DNA from: [Flexibacter] sp. ATCC 35103
GTDB lineage: Bacteria > Bacteroidota > Bacteroidia > Flavobacteriales > Flavobacteriaceae
Direction: 5' to 3'
NCBI RefSeq assembly: GCF_001975985.1
Contig: NZ_MTQF01000003.1
Coordinates: 828,445-892,444, forward strand
DNA length: 64,000 bases
This document shows positions 27,101 to 35,162 of the stretch, piece after piece (within the stretch, counting starts at the first letter, position 1; the number at the start of each line of letters is the position of its first letter). The translations under genes and the position numbers were made by a program. The notes beneath the pieces are model-generated. The model was not told where the DNA came from. It ran no database searches and was given only the letters and a program-made list of their open reading frames with translations.

Positions 27101-27374
27101 TTATGGACATAAAGACACACAAGCCGGCGCAAGATTCTCGAAAGATTTTACACAAGGTTATGGACCTGAACAATATTTAATCAGAAATGCGATTAAAGGA
27201 AAATATCAAATAAAAACCAATTATTTTGGAGAAACTGAACTTACTCAAAATGGTCCTGCAACAATTATGGTAGAAATTTATACCACAAGAGCAGGAAAAA
27301 CCACAAAAACCTTAAAAACAATTCAGTTAGGAAAAATCAAAGAAAATGAAATTTTAGCCGAAATTGTTTGGTAA
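24183..27374 (+). CDS. VIT/vWA-domain envelope protein with TonB-like, SusC-plug-like and DUF2135-like segments
   Basis: This 1063-residue protein has an N-terminal signal (ending about residue 34, SFAQ) and a VIT domain at about 37-165 ([44 protein letters not shown]). A vWA domain follows at about 270-430, with an intact MIDAS-type DNSLS. Residues 615-670 repeat two blocks of the TonB linker encoded at 55768 (ETIKGD-x2-AVLT and DQVKFV). Residues 680-732 match the opening of a SusC plug ([17 protein letters not shown]...[14 protein letters not shown]), but there is no barrel. Helical TPR-like repeats span about 768-900, and a DUF2135-like beta domain is at 943-1063. The role is unknown, probably protein binding at the cell surface or periplasm. 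Confidence 0.85.
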   Translation: [1063 protein letters not shown]

Positions 27375-27514
27375 ATGAGTCAATTTTAGCGTCTGTTTTT
27401 TAATTTTAAAAGGCGAAGTTGCGTTGTTCAATTCTAAAAACGTAATTTTGCCTTTTAATATATTTTAGTTTTTCAGAAAAATCTAAAATCTAAAATCAGC
27501 AATCTAAAATTTGA

Positions 27515-28492
27515 ATGACAGGACTCGTATATAAATCTACAGGAAGTTGGTATACTGTAAAATCAGAAAAAGGCGATTTTATAGAATGCCGTATGAAAGG
27601 GAAGTTTAGGATGAAAGGGATCAAAAGTACTAATCCTATTGCTGTAGGCGATATTGTCGATTATGAACTCGAAGAAACCTCTGATGCTTTGACCGGAACG
27701 ATTTTTAATATTCATGAAAGAAAGAATTACATCGTTCGTAAATCGGTTAATTTATCGCATCAAATGCATATTATTGCATCAAATATTGATCGCGTATTTT
27801 TATTGATTACGATTAATAATCCGCCAACAACATTCAATTTTATTGATCGTTTTTTAGTAACTGCTGAAGCCTATAATATTGAAACAATTTTGGTTTTTAA
27901 TAAAATAGATACTTTTGATGAACCAACGCTCGAAGATCAATTATATATGCAATACGTTTATCAGCAAATTGGGTATAAATGTCTTCGTGTTTCTTCTACA
28001 GAAATGAAAGGTATTGAGGAGTTGAAAGAAATGATGATTGGCAAAGTGAGTATGTTCTCCGGACATTCAGGAGTTGGAAAATCGACTTTGGTAAATGCAA
28101 TGGAACCATCTTTACATCTTAAAACCAAAACTATTTCTGAGGCCAGTAAACAAGGTCAGCACACTACTACTTTTGCTGAAATGTATGATTTGTCTTTTAA
28201 TGCAAAAATTATCGATACTCCGGGAATCAAAGGTTTTGGGATTGTTGATATGGAAAAAGAAGAAATCAGCGGTTATTTCCCTGAATTCTTTAAATTAAAA
28301 GATCAATGTAAGTTTAACAATTGCCTGCATAAAGAAGAACCACATTGCGCTATTAAAGCTGCTTTAGAAAGAGACGAGATCGCCTGGTCCCGTTATAATA
28401 GTTACTTAAAGATTTTAGAAGGTGATGACGAAAATTATCGTACAGATTCTTATGATGAAGATCGTAAAGCCAGTGATGAACTGAGAAAGTAA
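27515..28492 (+). CDS. rsgA: Ribosome small subunit-dependent GTPase A
   Basis: RsgA promotes late maturation of the 30S subunit. The 325-residue protein has the family order: an N-terminal OB domain (about 1-80), then a circularly permuted GTPase in which G4 (FNKID, about 129) precedes G1 (GHSGVGKSTL, about 185-194) and G3 (DTPGIKGFG). A C-terminal zinc-binding CX4CXHX5C follows (CKFNNCLHKEEPHC). It precedes dtd on the same strand with a 129-nt gap that holds a hairpin repeat. Confidence 0.96.
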   Translation: MTGLVYKSTGSWYTVKSEKGDFIECRMKGKFRMKGIKSTNPIAVGDIVDYELEETSDALTGTIFNIHERKNYIVRKSVNLSHQMHIIASNIDRVFLLITINNPPTTFNFIDRFLVTAEAYNIETILVFNKIDTFDEPTLEDQLYMQYVYQQIGYKCLRVSSTEMKGIEELKEMMIGKVSMFSGHSGVGKSTLVNAMEPSLHLKTKTISEASKQGQHTTTFAEMYDLSFNAKIIDTPGIKGFGIVDMEKEEISGYFPEFFKLKDQCKFNNCLHKEEPHCAIKAALERDEIAWSRYNSYLKILEGDDENYRTDSYDEDRKASDELRK

Positions 28493-28533
28493 TTGTTAAT
28501 TCCTAATCAAAAATTTTCGACAAAAGTTTGAAT

Positions 28534-28557
28534 GTAGAGATGCACTGCAGTGCATCT
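28534..28557. repeat. Hairpin repeat (AGATGCAC type)
   Basis: A perfect 20-nt palindrome, AGATGCACTGCAGTGCATCT, is preceded by TGTAG. It is a variant of the element at 4037-4060. Confidence 0.6.
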
Positions 28558-28621
28558 AACGTTAGCATTTAAAATTCGTCAAATCTTTTAATCTATAGTA
28601 ACCAAAATATCTTCTATTATA

Positions 28622-29074
28622 ATGAAAGTAGTAATTCAAAGAGTTTCCCATGCATCAGTTACGGTTGATGAAAAAATAATAGCTGATATTCAAAAAGGTT
28701 TATTGATTTTAGTTGGGATTGAAGATCTGGATACTCAGGAAGATATAGACTGGCTGGCTGGAAAAATCATAAAAATGAGAATTTTTGGAGACGAAAATGA
28801 CGTCATGAATTGTTCTGTTCAGGATATTGACGGAGATATTATTGTAGTAAGCCAATTTACGCTTCATGCTTCCACAAAAAAAGGAAATCGTCCATCGTAT
28901 ATAAAAGCGGCAAAACCAGACTTTGCGATCCCAATGTACGAGAATTTTGTTCGATCTTTAGAAAAGGACTTTGGTAAGAAAATACAAACCGGAATTTTTG
29001 GTGCAGATATGAAGGTTAGTCTCTTAAATGACGGACCTGTAACGATTTTAGTAGACAGTAAAAACAAAGATTAA
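28622..29074 (+). CDS. dtd: D-aminoacyl-tRNA deacylase
   Basis: Dtd removes D-amino acids (and glycine) wrongly loaded on tRNA. It has 150 residues, the standard length. The two diagnostic motifs are present: SQFTL (in IVVVSQFTLHAS, about residue 77-81) and the cross-subunit Gly-cisPro motif GPVT in NDGPVTILVDS (about 138-141). The N-terminus MKVVIQRVSHASV is typical. It acts as a dimer in the cytoplasm. Confidence 0.95.
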   Translation: MKVVIQRVSHASVTVDEKIIADIQKGLLILVGIEDLDTQEDIDWLAGKIIKMRIFGDENDVMNCSVQDIDGDIIVVSQFTLHASTKKGNRPSYIKAAKPDFAIPMYENFVRSLEKDFGKKIQTGIFGADMKVSLLNDGPVTILVDSKNKD

Positions 29075-29113
29075 AAATCATTAGAAGGGTGTTAAGGATT
29101 TCTAAAAATAATA

Positions 29114-29121
29114 TATATTTG
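29114..29121 (+). promoter_or_regulatory. -7 element of the DUF3857 pair
   Basis: TATATTTG is an exact TAnnTTTG match, 16 nt upstream of the ATG at 29138. No convincing -33 TTTG was found. Confidence 0.55.
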
Positions 29122-29137
29122 GCGAAATTACTTACTA

Positions 29138-31045
29138 ATGAAATTTACTTTTTTCGGGTTATTTTTTTTCTTATTTATCAATATTTCTTCTGCTCAAAAA
29201 AACGAATATGCTGTAACTGCAATTGCGGATAGTCTTAAAGAAAATGCTAATGCTGTTGTTCGTTTGGATGAAATTGATATAACGATTCAGTCGCAGCGAA
29301 ATATGAATACCAAAACTCATCGCGTAGTAACTGTTTTAAACGAAAAAGGTTTTGATGCTACACGAGCATATGAATTTTACGATAAATCAACTTCTGTTAA
29401 AAGTATTGAAGCGATAGTTTATGATGCGTTTGGAAAAGAGATCAAAAGAATTAAAAGAAAAGATTTTAAAGACCAAAGTATTGTTGGCGGAAGCACACTT
29501 TTTTCAGACAGTCGATACGTTTATCTGGATTATACCCCAATTTTATATCCCTTTACAATTGAATTTAGTAGTGAAGTCCAAACTTCATCGACAGCTTTTA
29601 TTCCAGGTTGGATGCCTTTAAGGGATTTTTATACCAGTATAGAAAAAGCTTCTTTAAATATGATCTATCCTGTAGATTTAGGTTTTAAAAAGAAAGAGTT
29701 TCAATTCTCCGGTTTTAATGTAAAGAAAATAACAGATACAAATACGCAGCTTTCATATGTTGCCACAAATGTTTTAGCTCAGAAAAAAGAAGATTACAGT
29801 CCGTCATACAAAGATCTTTTTCCTAAAGTAATGATGGGTTTAGAACGTTTTCATCTGGAAGGTGTTGATGGAACAGCTACAAATTGGACTGATTTTGGGA
29901 AATGGTACTCAGAAAAAATCTTAGCCGGAACAACAGATTTACCGGAAGAAACAAAAACAAAAATCAAAGCTATTGTTGGAGATGAAAAAGATCCCGTTAA
30001 AAAAGCAAAACTAGTTTATGATTTTGTACAAAAAAAGTCCAGATATGTGAGTATTCAGGTTGGTATTGGTGGCTGGAAACCAATGTTAGCTACAGATGTA
30101 GATCGTTTGGGTTATGGAGATTGTAAAGCTTTGACAAATTATACAAAAGCACTTTTGAAAGCAGTCGATGTTCCTTCGTATAATACCGTTTTATATGGAG
30201 ACAGTTATAAAACAAACATAGAATCAGATTTTGTTTCGATGCAGGGAAATCACATGATTCTGTCTATTCCAAACGGTAATGATTATATCTGGTTAGAATG
30301 TACAAGTCAGGATGATCCTTTTGGATATCAGGGAACTTTTACAGACGATCGTGATGTTTTAATCATTAAACCCGAAGGCGGAGAAATTGTGAGAACCAAA
30401 GTATATGAAGATTTTGGAAACACACAAACAGATAAAGGAACTTATACAATAGACGAAAATGGTAATTTTTCAGGCTCAATTGCAATCACTTCAGAAGGTT
30501 CTCAATATAGCTCGAAAGCCAGAATCGAAACGCTGCAGCCAACAGAAAAAGAATCGCATTATAAAGAATATTGGGATAATATCAATAATTTAAAATTGGG
30601 TAAAATAACCTTTAGCAATAACAAAGAAAATGTTCGTTTTATAGAAGATATTCAGCTTAGCGCAATAAATTATGCTACAATTTCTGCCAATAAAATGATT
30701 TTTACGGTTGATGCTTTCAATCAAAGTGCTGCTAATATTAAAAGAATCCGAAACAGAAAAAATCCATTTCAAATTCAGCGTGGCTATTTAGATACAGATG
30801 AAATCGAGATTAATTTCCCTGCTGGTTTTACAATTGAGTTTTTGCCTTCAAACTTTGAATTAAAAGGAAAGTACGGGGAATATAAAACCGAAATAATCAA
30901 AAAAGAAAATAATAAACTGACTTATAAACGCTCTATGTTTTTAAATAAAGGAAAGTATTCCAGTAAAGAATATGATGAATATCGACTTTTTATGGAGCAG
31001 ATTTCAAGAAACGATAATGCCAAAATTATATTAACCAAGAACTAA
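29138..31045 (+). CDS. DUF3857/transglutaminase-like exported protein (cysteine intact)
   Basis: This 635-residue precursor has a signal peptide (about 1-19, ending SSAQ). An N-terminal DUF3857 domain is followed by a transglutaminase-like core. The catalytic-type cysteine is Cys329 in GYGDCKALTNYT. A histidine in MQGNHMILSIPNGNDYIWLECTSQDDPFG and the following Asp could complete a triad. A C-terminal beta-rich domain follows. The family is common in Bacteroidota envelopes, with unknown substrates. It is the first of two paralogous genes separated by 7 nt. Confidence 0.87.
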   Translation: MKFTFFGLFFFLFINISSAQKNEYAVTAIADSLKENANAVVRLDEIDITIQSQRNMNTKTHRVVTVLNEKGFDATRAYEFYDKSTSVKSIEAIVYDAFGKEIKRIKRKDFKDQSIVGGSTLFSDSRYVYLDYTPILYPFTIEFSSEVQTSSTAFIPGWMPLRDFYTSIEKASLNMIYPVDLGFKKKEFQFSGFNVKKITDTNTQLSYVATNVLAQKKEDYSPSYKDLFPKVMMGLERFHLEGVDGTATNWTDFGKWYSEKILAGTTDLPEETKTKIKAIVGDEKDPVKKAKLVYDFVQKKSRYVSIQVGIGGWKPMLATDVDRLGYGDCKALTNYTKALLKAVDVPSYNTVLYGDSYKTNIESDFVSMQGNHMILSIPNGNDYIWLECTSQDDPFGYQGTFTDDRDVLIIKPEGGEIVRTKVYEDFGNTQTDKGTYTIDENGNFSGSIAITSEGSQYSSKARIETLQPTEKESHYKEYWDNINNLKLGKITFSNNKENVRFIEDIQLSAINYATISANKMIFTVDAFNQSAANIKRIRNRKNPFQIQRGYLDTDEIEINFPAGFTIEFLPSNFELKGKYGEYKTEIIKKENNKLTYKRSMFLNKGKYSSKEYDEYRLFMEQISRNDNAKIILTKN

Positions 31046-31052
31046 TCAAAAA

Positions 31053-33068
31053 ATGAAAATTATCAAACTTTTTAGTCTTTCAATTCTATTGTTGCTTATT
31101 ACAAATGTGTCAGCGCAAGAATTTAAATTAGGAAAAGTATCTATTGCTGAATTAGAGCAAAAAGTGCATCCTAAAGATTCATCGGCTGCAGCGGCAATTT
31201 TGTATAAAAAAGGTAAAACCAGAATTGAATATGATGTTGTTGACGGTTTTATTACTGTTACAGAAGTAGAAACAAGAATTAAGATTTATAAAAAAGAAGG
31301 TTACAATTGGGCCAATCAAAATGTTTGGTATTATAATCAGAATGGATTTAAAGAAAAAGTAAGTTTTTCTGATGCAGTTACTTATAATTTGGTAAATGGT
31401 AAAATCGAAAAAACGAAATTAAAGAGCGATGGTTCTTTTGATGAAATCTTAAATAAATTTAGAGGACAAAAAAAAATAACAATGCCTAATGTTAAAGAAG
31501 GATCTGTTATTGAATTTAGTTATCAGGTTAGAAGTCCTAGCGATAGAATGATTAGAGAATGGAATTTTCAGACCGGTATTCCTGTAAATTATTCAGAGTT
31601 TGTAACATTTGTGCCAGAGTATTACGTTTTTAATTCCAGACAGAAAGGATTTGTTTATCCTAAAATTACATCACAGAAAAATTCAAAATCCATTATTTTT
31701 AATAGTAAAGAACGGGTTGGAACCATGACAGGTCAAAAAACTAATTTTACACAAGATAAATTAGATTATACAGAAACCCAAACTACATATATAGCTACAG
31801 ATTTTCCAGCTATGAAAGAGGAGGATTATGTCAATAATATTGAAAATTATACTTCAAGTGTTCAGCATGAATTGTCGATGGTTAAATTTCCGAATGAACC
31901 TATAAAGCCATATTCTACAGATTGGAACTCAGTTGTAACAACAATTTATAATTATGATGATTTTGGACCGGAATTAAATAAAACAGGTTATTTTGAAGAG
32001 GATTTAAAGAAAATATTAGATGGTAAAAATACAGTTGATGAAAAAATATTGGTTATTTTAAATCATGTAAAATCGAGTGTAAAATGGAATGACTACACAG
32101 GATATAGCTGTGATAATGGTGTTAAAAAAGCATACAAGGAAAAAACAGGAAATATTGCCGACATTAATTTAATGCTAACTGCAATGTTGCGTTATGCGGG
32201 TTTAACAGCAAATCCGGTTTTAGTAAGCACACGTTCAAACGGAATTTCTATTTTTCCAAACAGAACTGCTTTTAACTATGTGATTGCCGCAGTTGAAACT
32301 CCAAACGGAAATATTTTACTAGACGCTTCTGATAAATTTTCAACCCCAAATGTTTTACCCTTTAGAGCTTTGAACTGGTCAGGAAGACTGATTAGAAAAG
32401 ACGGAAGTTCTGAAGAAGTGGATTTAATGCCTAAAAAAGCTTCAAGCGATATTGTTTTTATGAATTATAGTATCGATCCTGAAGGCAAAGTAACTGGGAA
32501 AACCAGAAGACAATGCACGGATTATAATGCTATGATTACCAGAGATAAAATTGCTGGTTTAAAAGAAGATGAGTATTTAGAAAAACTGGAAAATCAGAAT
32601 AATAAAATAGAGATAAGTGACTATTCAAGAACAAATGAAAAAGAGTTGTTATTGCCTACGATAGAAACATATTCGTTTACAGGAAATAATTTGTGTGAAG
32701 TTATTGGTGGTAAAATATATGTAAGTCCAATGTTGTTCTTTACAAATGAAAAAAATCCTTTTAAACAAGAAGTTAGAGAATATCCTGTGGATTTTGGATT
32801 TCCGTTTACAGATAAGTACAATATTACGCTTCAAATACCGGAAGGATTTACTGCAGAAACATTGCCTCAGCCAGTTGTTATCAATATGGAAGAAAATTTA
32901 GGAAGTTTTAAGTTTAATATTGCTGCAAAAGAAAATACGTTACAAATTAGTATTCAACATCAGATAAATGAAGCAATTGTTACTAATGATAAATACGAAA
33001 TGCTGAAAGAATATTACAAAAGTATGATTGCAAAAGAAACAGAAAAAATTGTTTTAAAAAGAATATAG
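31053..33068 (+). CDS. DUF3857/transglutaminase-fold exported protein (cysteine lost)
   Basis: This 671-residue paralogue of the preceding protein has a signal peptide (1-21, ending VSAQ) and a DUF3857 domain (FRGQKKITMPNVKEGSVIEFSYQVRSPSD). A transglutaminase-like core follows, in which the position of the catalytic Cys (GDC in the neighbour) reads GNIADINLML. The fold therefore looks retained but catalytically inactive. A C-terminal beta domain ends at 671. The pair probably works together, with the second as a binding or structural partner; this is inference. Confidence 0.85.
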   Translation: MKIIKLFSLSILLLLITNVSAQEFKLGKVSIAELEQKVHPKDSSAAAAILYKKGKTRIEYDVVDGFITVTEVETRIKIYKKEGYNWANQNVWYYNQNGFKEKVSFSDAVTYNLVNGKIEKTKLKSDGSFDEILNKFRGQKKITMPNVKEGSVIEFSYQVRSPSDRMIREWNFQTGIPVNYSEFVTFVPEYYVFNSRQKGFVYPKITSQKNSKSIIFNSKERVGTMTGQKTNFTQDKLDYTETQTTYIATDFPAMKEEDYVNNIENYTSSVQHELSMVKFPNEPIKPYSTDWNSVVTTIYNYDDFGPELNKTGYFEEDLKKILDGKNTVDEKILVILNHVKSSVKWNDYTGYSCDNGVKKAYKEKTGNIADINLMLTAMLRYAGLTANPVLVSTRSNGISIFPNRTAFNYVIAAVETPNGNILLDASDKFSTPNVLPFRALNWSGRLIRKDGSSEEVDLMPKKASSDIVFMNYSIDPEGKVTGKTRRQCTDYNAMITRDKIAGLKEDEYLEKLENQNNKIEISDYSRTNEKELLLPTIETYSFTGNNLCEVIGGKIYVSPMLFFTNEKNPFKQEVREYPVDFGFPFTDKYNITLQIPEGFTAETLPQPVVINMEENLGSFKFNIAAKENTLQISIQHQINEAIVTNDKYEMLKEYYKSMIAKETEKIVLKRI

Positions 33069-33087
33069 AGGTATTAAAGATTAGGGT

Positions 33088-33095
33088 TAATTTTG
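33088..33095 (+). promoter_or_regulatory. -7 element of the MazG-like gene
   Basis: TAATTTTG matches TAnnTTTG, 16 nt before the ATG at 33112. Confidence 0.5.
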
Positions 33096-33111
33096 TCGAA
33101 AAAATATAATT

Positions 33112-33438
33112 ATGGATTTGAAAAATGCACAACTTGATGTAGATACCTGGATAAAAGAACATGGTGTTCGCTATTTTAATGAACTTACTAATATGGCACA
33201 ACTTACAGAAGAAGTAGGAGAAGTTGCCAGAATTATTGCGCGCAGATATGGCGAACAATCAGAAAAAGAAAGTGATAAAAATAAAGATTTAGGTGAAGAA
33301 TTAGCCGATGTTGTTTTTGTAGTTTTATGTCTTGCCAATCAAACCGGAATAGATTTACAAGCTGCTTTCGATAAAAAAATGGATTTAAAATCAGTTCGTG
33401 ATAAAGATCGTCACAAAAACAACGATAAATTAAAATAA
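33112..33438 (+). CDS. MazG-like nucleotide pyrophosphohydrolase
   Basis: This 108-residue all-helical protein carries the MazG/iMazG metal-binding pattern: EEVGEVARII (about 31-40) followed by LGEELADVVFVVLCLANQTGID (about 62-83), i.e. ExxE and ExxD acidic pairs. Family members hydrolyse (d)NTPs to monophosphates and pyrophosphate and cleanse the nucleotide pool. It has its own promoter-like element and precedes aroA. Confidence 0.88.
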   Translation: MDLKNAQLDVDTWIKEHGVRYFNELTNMAQLTEEVGEVARIIARRYGEQSEKESDKNKDLGEELADVVFVVLCLANQTGIDLQAAFDKKMDLKSVRDKDRHKNNDKLK

Positions 33439-33570
33439 TTGTGAAATATCACTCATAAGTTTTGAATTATGAGTTTTGAATTTTGAATTATGAATGTGGA
33501 GTGGTAAATTGCGTGGCGAATTACGTTTCTAATCATCCATAATTCATAATTTACAATTTATAATTAAAAA

Positions 33571-34794
33571 ATGAATTTACTACTTCAAACAACTCAACAT
33601 AATTTACAAGGACAAATTGCAGTAACAGGGTCAAAAAGCGAAACGAATCGTTTATTGTTATTAAAAGCATTGTTTCCTAATATTACACTTTCTAATACTT
33701 CAAACTCTGATGATAGCGAAGTAATGCAAAAAGCCCTGATTGGGAATGACGAAATTGTAGACATTCATCATGCAGGAACGGCAATGCGTTTTTTAACAGC
33801 TTATTTTGCCGTAAATGAAGGTCGCGAAGTAGTTATGACAGGTTCAAGCAGAATGCAGGAACGTCCGATAAAAATTTTAGTGGAAGCTTTAGGACAATTG
33901 GGAGTTGAGATTTCTTATGAAAAAGAGGAAGGTTATCCGCCCATTAGAATTAAAGGAAAAAAAGTAACTGCTTCAAAAGTTACTTTGGCAGCAAATGTAA
34001 GCAGTCAGTATATTTCGGCACTTTTATTAGTCGCTTCAAAATTAGAAAATGGTTTAGAGCTTACTTTAGAAGGAGAAATTACTTCGATTCCGTATATCAA
34101 AATGACATTGGCTTTGCTAAAAGATTTAGATATTCAAACCAGTTTTGAAGGAAACGTGATTAAAGTTTTTCCAAAAGCGGAAGTTGCAACTAAAGAAATG
34201 GTTGTAGAATCAGATTGGAGTTCAGCATCTTACTTTTTTAGTTTAGTAGCTTTGGCAGATACAGCTTCAATTACTTTAAGCAGTTATAAAGAAAATAGTT
34301 TGCAAGGAGATTCTGAATTGGTTTCACTTTATGAGAAACTAGGAGTTCAGACTACGTTTCAGGACAATAAAATGACTTTGGTAAAACAAGAAAATTTTAA
34401 ATACGAAACAGTAAATTTTGAATTAAACAATACGCCTGATATTGCACAAACAATTGTTGTGACTTGTTTAGGTTTAGGAATCGGTTGTCATTTAACAGGT
34501 CTTCATACGTTGAAAATTAAAGAAACGGATAGACTTGAAGCGCTTAGAATTGAGTTGACAAAATTAGGAGCAAACATTTCCGTTACCAATGATAGTCTGA
34601 CTTTAATAGCTTCAGAAAATATTAATCATAATGTGAAAATCGGAACTTATAATGATCACCGTATGGCAATGGCATTTGCGCCTTTAGCTTTAAAAGTGCC
34701 AATTATTATAGAAGATGCCGAAGTAGTTTCTAAATCATATCCTGATTTCTGGAATGATTTAAAAGCTTTAAGTTTCAAAATTTCAGAATTGTAG
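33571..34794 (+). CDS. aroA: 3-phosphoshikimate 1-carboxyvinyltransferase (EPSP synthase)
   Basis: This is the shikimate pathway step that joins shikimate 3-phosphate and PEP. The 407-residue protein has the family's phosphate- and substrate-binding signatures: TGSKSETNRLLLLKALF (residues 17-33), HAGTAMRFLTAYFA (about 71-84), the SSQYISALLL loop, DTP-type NNTPDIAQT, KETDRLEAL and YNDHRMAMAFAPLAL. It is shorter than the E. coli enzyme. It makes 5-enolpyruvylshikimate 3-phosphate, upstream of chorismate used by the operon at 17.7-21.9 kb. Confidence 0.94.
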   Translation: MNLLLQTTQHNLQGQIAVTGSKSETNRLLLLKALFPNITLSNTSNSDDSEVMQKALIGNDEIVDIHHAGTAMRFLTAYFAVNEGREVVMTGSSRMQERPIKILVEALGQLGVEISYEKEEGYPPIRIKGKKVTASKVTLAANVSSQYISALLLVASKLENGLELTLEGEITSIPYIKMTLALLKDLDIQTSFEGNVIKVFPKAEVATKEMVVESDWSSASYFFSLVALADTASITLSSYKENSLQGDSELVSLYEKLGVQTTFQDNKMTLVKQENFKYETVNFELNNTPDIAQTIVVTCLGLGIGCHLTGLHTLKIKETDRLEALRIELTKLGANISVTNDSLTLIASENINHNVKIGTYNDHRMAMAFAPLALKVPIIIEDAEVVSKSYPDFWNDLKALSFKISEL

Positions 34795-34806
34795 AAATAA
34801 AATAAT

Positions 34807-34871
34807 CGCCACGAATTCACGAATTAATTTAATGGTGATGCTTAAAAAATAATTCGTGAATTCGTGGCGAA
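34807..34871. repeat. Palindromic repeat, GCCACGAATT type
   Basis: The left arm CGCCACGAATTCACGAATTA and right arm TAATTCGTGAATTCGTGGCG are nearly perfect. Related arms are at 4116-4164 and 40393-40468. Confidence 0.75.
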
Positions 34872-34879
34872 AAAACATA

Positions 34880-34906
34880 GCCCCTAGTTTTAACTAGGGG
34901 TTTTTT
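34880..34906 (+). terminator. Terminator after aroA
   Basis: A 9-bp stem, CCCCTAGTT/AACTAGGGG, is followed by TTTTTT. Confidence 0.8.
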
Positions 34907-34965
34907 GTTGATATTTTTTCGACTTTAGTCAAATATAAACATCAACAATTTTTTTAAGAATCCAA

Positions 34966-34994
34966 ATTAAATGAACTTATATCACTTATATGGT
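34966..34994. repeat. Half element of family A (single arm)
   Basis: This is a single right-type end, AAATGAACTTAT followed by ATCACTTATATGGT, with no matching left arm within the aroA-queA gap. It may be a decayed copy. The 368-nt gap also holds the repeat at 34807, the terminator and the queA promoter. Confidence 0.65.
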
Positions 34995-35064
34995 GAAATC
35001 CCATTTTTTTATGTCACCAAAACACCACTAAATCAACGACTTTTGAAAATAAACATCAAAACAC

Positions 35065-35096
35065 TTGACAACGCCTATCTCACAGTCGTATATTTG
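35065..35096 (+). promoter_or_regulatory. Promoter of queA
   Basis: TTG (35065-35067), N21, TATATTTG (35089-35096) fits the Bacteroidota -33/-7 pattern. Transcription would start about 60 nt upstream of the ATG. Confidence 0.65.
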
Positions 35097-35162
35097 CACA
35101 CGATTAAAAATCAGGTCTTCAAATAATCCTGATCGAAAATCTATAACTCATAACTTTCTCAA

